Positions 13,086 through 22,600 of a stretch of DNA of 64,000 nucleotides are shown one piece after another. A program made the translations under genes and the position numbers. How positions within the stretch are numbered: position 1 is the stretch's first letter; each line of letters begins with the position of its first letter. Origin of the DNA: Pisolithus tinctorius (lineage: Eukaryota > Basidiomycota > Agaricomycetes > Boletales > Pisolithaceae); assembly GCA_024663395.1 (NCBI GenBank), contig JANFAH010000035.1, positions 310,001 through 374,000 of the forward strand, read 5' to 3'. The notes below the pieces were generated by a model. The model was not told where the DNA came from. It saw only the letters and a program-made list of their open reading frames with translations, and ran no database searches.

Positions 13086-14637
13086 AAGTACGCACGAGCG
13101 GCTATGGGAGGCGGCAAGAGAACGAAGGCTGGTGATGTGGTGCGCCAGCGATTGATGGTCGTTCGAGGCAACAGGAGTCATTCGATGGAGGAGAGGCGTA
13201 GTAGATTCAAGTCTGGAGCTCAACAGCTCCTTCGTTTCCTTATGTTTTATGCCATCGCACTTACTACTACGTTGCAGCAGGGGCATCCCATATCTACGGC
13301 AGAGTACGAAGACATACGAGACAGGACGGTGGACCGTCGACATGATCCGATGGGGCTATTTCGAGTGGGGGGACAACTGGAGAATCTTGGTTGCCGCACT
13401 TGGCGGCTTGATTTTTTGCTTCGAGTTTATATTGTTATACTTACAACCTAACTACTCTAGGAAAAACAGGCGACTAGGGATGACGAAAGGAGCTCTGAAC
13501 AAAGACAAGCGAAGAGTAGTGCGAATACTACATGTCAACGAGACTCGAGGTACAGAACAGCTGCGCGAGATCGGCACGATCGAAGGCTATGATGAGTGGG
13601 GAGAATGGGTATGGTACTCGAGACGAAGAGTGCTAACATTACAGCGCAATACCGAAGCGAACAAGATGGTCGAAAATAACAGTGGGAAGACCTCAGTGGC
13701 TGCACACGACGACTCAAGTTTTTGTCTTTGTTTCGGGTTAACTTACTTACGCTCGTGTTGTTTCAGAGTAGCTGATGACTGGGACCAAGTACGATCGAGT
13801 CCAAGAGTACAAAGGCGATGTTCAAGCAGACACAAGATCGTGAAAGGAACTCCAGATGGAGTCACGAATATCGGAGAGGGGCGAAACTGGCTAGAACGAC
13901 CACGTCATATGCAGTGCATTCAAGGCGACAAGGATTCACGCACCGAGCCCGAGCGCTCATTTTTGTCTCTTGTTTTTATGATGTTCCACTCACGAATCTA
14001 CGGGTCTAAGGTACTTGACAAAGTCGGAGCACGGCCGCTGATATCCGAAGGCAAAGAAGACAGCGCGAGTTCATGGGTAGAGTGCGAAGAGCTATTGACG
14101 AAACTCAGGAAGGGGAAATTTGAAGCCAAGGTGCCCTTTTCGGTTTTGATTCGAACATTATCTACTGCGAGGTACAGGTACCCTGGTGCGATGGAAAAGG
14201 CGATCGATGGGGATGGACGGCTCGAAGCTGTTCATCAGTACTTAGCATCAAGACTTCGTCCGCCCGACTGTGAGGTTGAAGGCCGACGACCAAGATCGAA
14301 CAAAGTTAGCACCTTCACCCGTCGGGGTCGAAGACCTATCATCGAAGAGAGCTTGAGGATCTACAGACTTAAGGTGACAGCTTTTATTATAGTTCAAACA
14401 TGTGCTACTTCGAGATATTTTGTTTCTAGCAGTGAACAGGTGGTAGACGAAGATGGGCGACTCGAGGTCACTCGGCAACACTTAGTGCGAGAGCTTCGGC
14501 CACCTGATGGAGAACCAGACGAAGTACGAGAAATCAAGTGCACGCATGCACAGGGAGTCGAGGCTGTGAAAATAGGAATGGGACAAGTGAACGAGGCAAG
14601 GGTCCCGGTGAGCGTGTCGATATATAGTTTTCTTTAA

Positions 14638-15336
14638 AATGAGTTTTGCTTCGAGCAACGTCGTTCAACTGAGTCGTGCTAACCTTCGGGTGATTCTACT
14701 CACCCCGACTTATAGTTTCGAGTTCCATTGTTTTTCTTGGTGCTAAATCATCTTAAGGACGAGCAGTAGTCGAGAGCACATATGCGTATAAGGATAGTAA
14801 ATACACAACTGATCGAGATTTGTTTTAGGTACATATATACGTCTTCGAGCTGCCTCGTAGAGGGCCAGCCTCCGCTGTACCAGCCGCTGAGCTGCGTTAC
14901 ACTCTGTTACTGTTTCGCACAAAGACTGTGCCTCGAAGAGCTGTCATTGACTCGCTCTGCACTCGATTTATTACTCACTTGTTCGCTTGCCTGGAGATTA
15001 TCTCCGTCGTCTTTTGGTTCGAGGTTTGGGCCTTGAGGGGAGTGTTCGAGAGGCAGGGTGTGTGTTCGAGAGGCCAGGTGGCGCTCTGTAGGCGGAAAGG
15101 GTTGTGTTCGAGGGCAAAAGGTTTTGAGGATGAAGAGGGTTGTTCAGCGAGATCAGGAGCGTGTTTTGGGAAGGAAGGGGGTCATGTTCGAGTAGTGAGG
15201 AGGTTAGGGGCGAAGAGTTGTGTTTGAAGGGCATGAGGATATGTAGTGAGGTCGAGGGAAGCAGATGCGAGGATGAGGATGTTCGTGCGAGGAGGAGAGC
15301 GACCGAGGACAGTCGAATTCTAAACCACCCCTCGGA
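14638..15336 (+). other. 3' non-coding part of the TR-GAG-like element, G/purine-rich
   Basis: There is no credible gene. Positions 15020-15311 are strongly G- and purine-rich on the plus strand and reiterate TGTTCGAG at least four times. This may act as an extended polypurine-type region, but about 25 non-purine bases separate it from the LTR, so a classical polypurine tract abutting the LTR is not seen. Confidence 0.5.
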
Positions 15337-15796
15337 TGTAGGGAACGAGTTCGAGTTCCCTAGGAGAATCCGTCTTGGTCAGGAGTTTAGGGGTGGAAGG
15401 ACTTGTTTTATTTCTTGCCTTTGTTTTTGTGTTTGTACCCCTGGACTTGGTGACGAGCAGCCGCGTCGCTGACTAAGCATGTGTGCTGTGTTCGCGCGAG
15501 TTCAGTTTACCATAACAACCAGTACATGTCACAGGCCCTCAGTAGTAGGGTGATTTGGTCTCGCATTTCGGCGAGGGTTCGAAGTTAGATTTATTACTTT
15601 GGGGAGTACCCAAAGTGCCAGGAGGACTGGCAAGAGTATTAGACAGGCACAGCTAAGTATCTTTTTTCTAGTTCGCATTTTTTACTTTTTACTACACTTC
15701 TTTCTCCAGAGAGAACCTCCCTTTTGGGTCGAGCACTAAACTCGCCCATTACTGACTATTACCATTATAGGTACATCTATTTTACCTATTCCTACA
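15337..15796 (+). repeat. 3' LTR of the TR-GAG-like element
   Basis: 460 bp, TGTAGG...CCTACA, 459/460 identical to 7599-8058. It is followed at once by GCGG, the second copy of the target duplication, and then by the remaining 5' part of gypsy-1 gag. Confidence 0.97.
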
Positions 15797-15905
15797 GCGG
15801 GGACACACCAACGATCTCAGCACCAGGCTGAGTCGTTGGGCTTTGGGGTAGGGATGAAGCTCGAGCGCGGGTGCCTCGGCGTGCAGTAGAACAGGTATTA
15901 ACCAT

Positions 15906-16690
15906 TTCTTTTTGTTAAGTGTTTCGGATACTTACTTGAGTGTCGACAGGGGATCAGCCTGTGGATGGTTGAGAAGGTATCGAAGGGGTTTGTTTAGAGT
16001 TCGAGTTTTCTTTTGACCGTTTGGGACAGGAAAAAAATATGTAATGGCGATGCGAAGTTATAAGACTTGCAACGACACCACACCAGGATTCTTCTTAAAT
16101 ACTACTCGTTTCCAGAGTGAAAGGTCTGTTTGATTCGAGGTAGAAAAGAGAGTCCCCGTACAGTACGCTACATAGGCCATTTTATAGGTTAGAGAGCAGG
16201 CACGAAATATGTCAGAGTACTGCTACGGGTAAAGTAGGATCAAGAAACAAATGAGATGATAAGTAAGACTGTCATAGAGAATTCACCATCTGAACAAACG
16301 GTCGACAGCGTCGGACCGAGTCCTTACATGATGGAATCTCGCGACAGACATCGAACAACTTGGAGCCTTCCGACGACTCCGAGGACGACGAGGACAGTCA
16401 GAGGGTCAGCGGAATCGCAGATCTCAGAGCTCGCCGAGGACGATGCGGGGTTTGACCCGCTCCGAAGGGACTCGCTGCAAGCGTTGCATCCGCGGACATT
16501 CCACCAGTCCACGTCCATGTACTAGTCCAGCCAAAGACCGACGGGTCGTCCCTCCTATGACTCCCATCCACAGCAAAAGCCTCCGCACTAGATACAACGC
16601 ACCTGCCGTTTATAAGATGCCGCACCAATCTTCAGAGCCTGAACCTGACCGCAACGCAGAGAACTTGCTCTTGCAGAATAACTACGACCT
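15906..16690. other. Non-coding flank, probably gypsy-1 leader/5' LTR, then unassigned sequence
   Basis: Minus-strand gypsy-1 should have its leader, primer site and 5' LTR here, but the partner LTR lies outside the window and the boundary cannot be placed. An 89-codon plus-strand frame at 16256-16525 has no recognisable domain and is not called as a gene. Confidence 0.4.
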
Positions 16691-16699
16691 GTGAATGCT

Positions 16700-18415
16700 A
16701 CTAAGAGCAGGCGGTCCGCCATCAAGGCCTTCCGACATTCCCTACACATATACTGACCGAGTACACAAGAAAATTAGACCTCGATACCCGGATCCAATCA
16801 ACCAAACCACGTTCGACATGCCAGGTTCAGACCAGATTGCATGCATATGCGACAGTGTAGACACCATACCAAGGATTATGAGAGCCAGGACATGCTTAGC
16901 AGTGGTGATGGCAGTATTGCGCGACTCCCCAAGTGTGCCACATTTTATTCATGTCCTGTTTTTTGCAGTGTGCGGATACCCTTTTCGCCTACAGCTTCCC
17001 TAAAGTTACCCTCTCCGTCACTTCCGACGAACCCCTGTCGACCCACGGAATGAACTCCCCAACTCCCGAATTTACCAGCCTTCCTACTGTGAGACCTGTC
17101 GATGAGATCCTGCCTGCACATAGGATCAATGCTCCAACCCCAGAGGCTACTAACCTGGGTATGACAGGACTATACGAGACAGACATCCCACTTGCACGCA
17201 GAAACAACACCCCAACACCAGATGTCAACCTGACTATGGCAGGACTACACGAGACAGATATCCCTCCCATACCGGTACCTACGCATATACCCACTCAACC
17301 CCATCCTGATACGCCTTTGTCGTCTTCCCACTGCAACAGCTTGCCAGGGCCTCTTCTGACGACATTGAAGATGAGGAACAGGAGGAACTTGACATGGCTG
17401 ACATCACGATCTCCATCGCAGACTCAAGACTCAGACTCGGAATCAACCACTTCTAAGTCGCTTGATAGCATAAATGTGAACTCGAACTCAATACCAATGC
17501 GGCACTTCGAACGAGAGCATGTGCGAGCGGTATTTTCTTCAATGCAGCGCAGTACGAAGCGGAGTATCGACGGGAATCAGGAGGCCGCAGATGAAGGGAA
17601 TAAGAAAGAAGACAATCAGGATGATGAGGTAGAACTGCTACCGCATTTATGACAAGTATTTCCAGCACCATGACGTCAACCTCAAGATAATAATGATGGC
17701 GGAGGCTGGGATCAGGTCTAGAGCAGTCAGAGGTAAGACGACCGGAGCCCCCCACCTCATCCAATTGCACAAGCACATAAACGACTGGGGATCACAAAAC
17801 TTGAGTATGCCATCGTGTCGAGTGGTTCTGGGTCCATTATCGGGGGGAATTGCAACTACGTTGGTATGTGACCATCATCGAGACCTGTATCTGCTTTGCT
17901 TGATCAGAGACACACGAAGCCGGCCGTGGGGAGAGTGGTTGGAACTTCTGCGCTGGTAAAGAGACATGGATGACGGACGCAGCCAGTCAGTCACGAATCT
18001 GCAAACCCGTACATCAGCACGGAACGTAAATGGTACGTGTTTTTTCATGTGTGTCACCGCTGCTAGCTTCATACTACCTGTCCTCGTATTACTCGAACTC
18101 GTCCCCGAATCCACGGATTCCTAGTCCTAGTTTCAGCGGTGGTAGCTTGGCATAGGTGAGAAGGAGAGGGCAAGAAGGGAGGGGATGACAAACTCGGGAA
18201 GCTGGTGTTGCCCAAGTTGGGCCGTGGAGAATCATAGTTCCGCCATCAGCAGGAGTGTGCTTCGGCAAGACCCCCAAATGATAGTTACTGCGGAAACTAA
18301 AAACTGTCAAGACAAAAGACAGATCTGATTGGCTGGGAAGGTCTGTCCTGTAGTTACCGGATGACAGATGTAATTAAGACCTTAGGGGTTCTTGAGCATT
18401 GAACAAAAATAGGCA
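16700..18415. repeat. Dispersed repeat R1, copy 1 (empty site for Plavaka)
   Basis: Diverged but clearly alignable to 33735-35235. Shared stretches include CCAATCAACCAAACCAC, the CCAAGGATTATG block, the CACCATGACGT/CACCACGACGT block, and the 3' end GACAGATGT...GACCTTAG followed by TTGAGYATTG. The encoded matter is a low-complexity Pro/Thr-rich repeat of about 24-27 residues (…DETLPAHR…TPEA…TAGL…) that is broken in both copies, so R1 is a decayed element or gene duplicate of unknown type. It continues without interruption into R2 at 18416, where copy 2 carries the Plavaka insertion. Confidence 0.8.
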
Positions 18416-18580
18416 GACAATAACAGACCCTGCCTTGCAATGTTGTTGGAGACATATTCCCTCCTGTGTTTCCTCTACTCTGGTGTGATGTTTACCCACA
18501 TGCATTGCTTAGACTGCACAAGTTATGTTGGAGTGTCTCAGATTACCCTACTGTCACTTGGAGGAGAGGAATAGGGTTGG
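18416..18580. repeat. Repeat R2, copy 1 (CpG-poor)
   Basis: Matches 42389-42560 (CAGACCCTGC..TTGCA, TGGTGTGATGTTTACCCACAT, TTATGTTGGAGTG, GGAGGAGAGGAA). In copy 2 the R1 and R2 halves are separated by the Plavaka element. Confidence 0.8.
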
Positions 18581-19676
18581 CCACTGTAGAGCTAAGAGCC
18601 AATAGTTGACCCAAATGAGGTCTCTGGGCAACCTATATTGCAGAAATGTCCCTACACATGTGAAGTGCATGTAGCCAAAGCAGTAATCATGACACCTGCA
18701 GTGGCATCAAGCAGAAATGTGAGGAAGCAACATGTAAGTAACAGAAAGGCCCAGAAGGGTGTAGAACCATGTGCCAAGATTAGGTAAGATAACTATGAGA
18801 AGATAAGACAAGATGTGAGTAGACAAAAGAAAAAGATATGGCTGTTACACAAAGTTGGTGCAGGTGAAAGAGACTGTGGTAAGAAGAAAGGGGCTGACAG
18901 AGTCAAGAAGCTGACATTGCCCAAGTCAAATCATGGAGAATCATGGGTGCAATATCAACAAATAGTGTGTGTTCAGCTCTCTTCATTGACATCATCATGT
19001 GGGATCAGGATTAGAGCAAGTAGTGATTCACAGCAACCAGCTATGACAAGACTGTGGACCTTTGCCAACACTGCAACCTCTATAGCTACATTAATGACAT
19101 GAAGAACAACAGCCATACTACACCCCATCACATTGACAATGCCCTACATGCCAGTTAATGTACCAAATTCAGTGCTGATCTACCAGTATTGAGAGGAAAT
19201 GTCACAGGAAATGAACAAAGAGCTGGTTATGATGAGCTGCTGGAGGGAGATGAGGACATCACTGGGATAAGGATCATAACTACAGGAATGCCACAGGACT
19301 CAAGGGACATTTGACAGTATGCAACAACTGTCTGGGAAAAATCATTGTGGGCAGTGAGCACTGTGAGTTTATATATGCCAAAGAGGTGACTGAGGGGTGG
19401 GAGAGAATAGTGGCTGGGGGCATATTGACCAGTTAAGGGGTCTTCCTGGTGAATTATTATGCAAGTGTTTGGATGCAATTTGTACTTATCACCAGGTAGC
19501 ACAGCATGAAGTATGATTGAAAGTGGGGTGTGATAACATGTACTATGTGATATCTGAGGACATGGGTACAATTAGCAGGGTAAAATGATCATTGGACAAA
19601 AATATGGGGCATGAGGTAATTTATGGCAGTATGACAGCAGATATACCCAACATCAAAATACAATTTCGGCCAGCAT
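18581..19676. other. CpG-poor spacer with a degraded R1-like fragment
   Basis: I see no credible gene. About 100 bp at 18860-18960 resembles 18150-18230 (AAGCTGACATTGCCCAAGT versus AAGCTGGTGTTGCCCAAGT, followed by GGAGAATCAT), so a further R1-type fragment lies here in CpG-depleted form. The rest has no recognised content. Confidence 0.5.
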
Positions 19677-22600
19677 TCACTGGGTAAAATGGAAACATTT
19701 GCACCATTCTTTGCCATGGACCATCTGACTTAAGTCCAACTCAATGCAACAGCCTCTAGGAATAACTACTGTGGTCCACATTGAGTAAAATGGTCTCCTA
19801 AGTTTTGGGGGGATCCAAAGTAGAAGTTGTCCCTTTGGGCCTTTGATCCAGCCATCATCATGTATCTTGACTGCTTCACCCAGACTAGCCTTCTGTTGCA
19901 TGAACACATCAACAAGTGGATTACTATTACACAGAGCATGTGAGGGGTCAAATGAAAAGCAAATGGGATATCTCTTGACACCTGCATTTGTTGATAAATG
20001 AAATAAGAATAGATAGAGGGTGGAGGCACATACCATCTGAAGGAGGGAATGGATGAAATATGCAGGAGGGGTGGGATGCAACCATTGTGAACATCTCATT
20101 CTCCCAGACCCTCACAGTGTTGTCCCAAGAGCCTGAGGCAATCCTCTTCTCATCAGGGGAGAATGCAACTGATCTGACTACATCTATATGGCCCTCAAGA
20201 GGGGTGCCAATCTGCACAGCTCCCTCAACATCCCACACCCTCACAGTGTTGTCCCTTGAGCCTGAGACAATCCTCTTCCCATCAGGGGAGAATGCAACTG
20301 AATTGACTCCTTTTGTATGGCCCTCAAGAGGGCTGCCAATCTGCACACCTCCTTCAACATCCCACACCCTCACAGTCCTGTCCCAAGAGCCTGAGACAAT
20401 CCTCTTCCCATCAGGGGAGAATGCAACTGAATTAACAAAAGAAGTATTGCCCTCAAGAGGGCTGCCAATCTGCACAGCTCCCTCAACATCCCAGACCCTC
20501 ACAGTCCTGTCCTGAGAGCCTGAGGCAATCCTCTTCCCATCAGGGGAGAATGCAACTGAGTCAACTCCAGAAGTATGGCCCTCAAGAGGGTTGCCAATCT
20601 GCACACCTCCCTCAACATCCCAGACCCTCACAGTCCTGTCCCAAGAGCCTGAGACAATCCTCTTCCCATCAGGGGAGAATGCAACTGAATTGACTTTATC
20701 TGTATGGCCCTCCAGAGGGCTGCCAATCTGCACACCTCCCTCAACATCCCACACCCTCACAGTCTTGTCCCTTGAGCCTGAGACAATCCCCTTCCCATCA
20801 GGGGAGAATGCAACTGAATTGACTTCATCTGTATGGCCCTCAAGAGGGCTGCCAATCGGCACAGCTCCCTCAACATCCCACATCCTCACAGTGTTGTCCC
20901 TTGAGCCTGAGACAATCCTCTTCCCATCAGGGGAGAATGCAACTGAATTGACTCCAGAAGTATGGCCCACAAGAGGGCTTCCAATCTGCACACCTCCTTC
21001 AACATCCCAGACCCTCACAGTGTTGTCCCAAGAGCCTGAGGCAATCCTCTTCTCATCAGGGGAGAATGCAACTGAATTGACTTCATCTGTATGGCCCTCA
21101 AGAGGGGTGCCAATCTGCACACCTCCCTTGACATCCCACACCCTCACAGTGTTGTCCCTTGAGCCTGAGACAATCCTCTTCCCATCAGGGGAGAATGCAA
21201 CTGAATTGACTCCTTTTGCATGGCCCACAAGAGGGCTGCCAATCTGCACACCTCCTTCAACATCCCACACCCTCACAGTCCTGTCCCCTGAGCCTGAGAC
21301 AATCTTCTTCCCATCAGGGGAGAATGCAACTGAATAGACCCAAGAAGTATGGCCCTCAAGAGGGCTGCCAATCTGCACACCTCCCTCAACATCCCAGACC
21401 CTCACAGTCCTGTCCCAAGAGCCTGAGACAATCCTCTTCCCATCAGGGGAGAATGCAACTGAATTGACTTTATCTGTATGGCCCTCAAGAGGGCTGCCAA
21501 TCTGCACACCTCCCTCAACATCCCAGACCCTCACAGTCTTGTCCCAAGAGCCTGAGACAATTCTCTTCCCATCAGGGGAGAATGCAACTGAATTGACTGT
21601 AGATACATGGCCTTGTAGTAGCTGCTGTTCAACTGGCCACCCTTTCAACCCTCCTACAGCAACTCTAGCCAGCCTTGGGAATTTTGGCAAGATCATCATT
21701 GATAGCAATGCATTGGAAGGAATAAATGGCAATGCAGAAGCATACAGGTGTGGAGTGCTGTGCACTATCACACTGCCGAAATTCTGAATCAACTTGATTC
21801 CATCTTCTACCAATGCCAATACATCCTTGAAGCCTCCTTGTCCCTTCATTGCTGTGTCAAATGGCATCAAACACTGTACATAGGGTACTCACCTGTAGCC
21901 ATGTTGCAACCCTACCAAGAGCATCCACACCCTTTCCAACCATCCCCAGAAGACTTAATACCTCCAGCCAGAACATCATCTTTTCACTTCCAACAATAGC
22001 CCTCACTAACCCTGCAAGTCCCAAGTCAAATGCTGTCTTCCTCAGATGCTGGGTCCAGAATCGACTGGAGTATGAGAGATGGTGTGGTATCTTGTCCTCA
22101 ATTTTCTTCGACAGATCAAGAACTTCAGCATTGGCAAGGTAGGAGCTTTCCAATTCGCAGATGTTGAATTGAAGGTTATCACAGAGAATCTGCAATGTGG
22201 CAGAGGCCAGGTCTTTTCCATCAGAGGTGTCAACGAAGTAGACACCACTCCGTGAACGATCCATCAGGAAGTCATAGAAAGATGCATGAAGCGGCCGCAC
22301 AGCGGAGACATGGTCCACAATGCCACCCAGCACCGGAGACATGAACTCGAGGATGAGAACAATGTCATAGTGGTCCTGCTTATTTGGGAATTTTTCACGC
22401 ATCGAATTCAAGACTGCCATAGGAAGAGGTTCAAGCGTCATCACGACTTGCCGCATCACAGAGCGATATCGTTCCAGGCCTTTCCCAGATTGGGGTATGC
22501 CCTCCTTCAGGATCGCAAAGTAAGTTGTGTCCAGGAGCGTTCTGCCTTCTTCCGACTCGAGCGCCATCAGATCCTCGTAGCGTTCTTTCCAAGTTTCTCC

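Larger units (their letters stand above)
8236..14637 (+). pseudogene. Giant Gag-like ORF of the TR-GAG-like element, three in-frame TGAs
   Basis: One frame stays open from 8158 to 14637 except for TGA at 12007, 12037 and 13153. The first ATG is 8236 (the codon at 8158 is GTG). Residues about 50-230 resemble a basidiomycete retrotransposon Gag/capsid domain: Trp-rich, with WAKWVCWYAS, SWPEFVVAI and a LxDLYVQGFDKEFRREI-type segment. A long Glu/Arg-rich linker follows (8950-10000), then an array of diverged ~70-residue repeats (10050-12240), then an ERG26-like insert (about 12270-13085), more repeats, and a duplicated C-terminal module (14134-14280, 14380-14520). Length is about 2130 codons. No protease, RT or integrase motif was seen. 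Frame preservation across all repeat units suggests translation was selected until recently. Confidence 0.82.
7599..15796 (+). mobile_element. Non-autonomous Gag-only LTR retroelement (TR-GAG-like) nested in gypsy-1 gag
   Basis: Two 460-bp direct repeats (7599-8058, 15337-15796) begin TGTAGG and end CCTACA, a perfect 6-bp terminal inversion. They are flanked by a 4-bp target duplication GCGG (7595-7598 and 15797-15800). A tRNA-type primer site starts two bases after the left LTR. The interior holds one 6.4-kb Gag-like frame (8236-14637) and no protease, RT, RNase H or integrase motif in any frame, so mobility must rely on proteins in trans. The architecture matches the TR-GAG class described in plants; I know of no standard fungal name. 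One LTR mismatch (A at 7727, G at 15465) indicates a recent insertion. Confidence 0.93.
1..15905 (-). mobile_element. Chromodomain Ty3/gypsy LTR retrotransposon (gypsy-1), left-truncated by window, split by a nested element
   Basis: A gag-pol element read on the minus strand. Gag and pol share one reading frame from an ATG at 15905 down to base 1, apart from three in-frame TGA codons (7176, 4893 and 756) and an 8.2-kb insertion at 7599-15796. Domain order is Gag, CCHC zinc knuckle, aspartic protease, reverse transcriptase, RNase H, integrase and chromodomain, which is the Ty3/gypsy chromovirus order. The 3' LTR lies left of the window. The 5' LTR should lie right of 15905 but its limits cannot be set without the partner copy. 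Removing the insertion and one GCGG copy restores an open Gag frame across the junction, which confirms nesting. Confidence 0.93.
4893..15905 (-). pseudogene. gag: gypsy-1 Gag, interrupted by nested LTR element and in-frame TGAs
   Basis: Structural capsid-like polyprotein. Coding parts are 15905 to about 15801 and 7598 to 4893; the 7599-15796 insertion separates them. The ATG at 15905 is the first Met in the frame and sits in a reasonable A-rich context. The protein has a Ser/Pro-rich N-terminus, a long Ser/Glu/Lys-rich acidic-basic stretch (about 6270-6900), a capsid-like Gag domain (about 5800-6260) and a CX2CX4HX4C zinc knuckle at about 5453-5497. A TGA at 7176-7178 interrupts the frame before the former start of the long open part. 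Another TGA at 4893-4895 separates gag from pol in the same frame. Both look like CGA-to-TGA changes, so gag-pol was probably one frame. Confidence 0.88.

Noticed and set aside
14782..15472. Plus-strand ORFs in the 3' part of the Gag-only element
   Set aside because: They lie in purine-rich non-coding sequence or run into the LTR, with low-complexity products.
20086..21612. Regular direct repeats as a CRISPR array
   Set aside because: Units are contiguous coding WD40 repeats in a eukaryotic gene, without unique spacers.
20060..21787. Long plus-strand frames opposite the WD40 array
   Set aside because: They are antisense shadows of a 129-bp periodic coding repeat and have no independent features.
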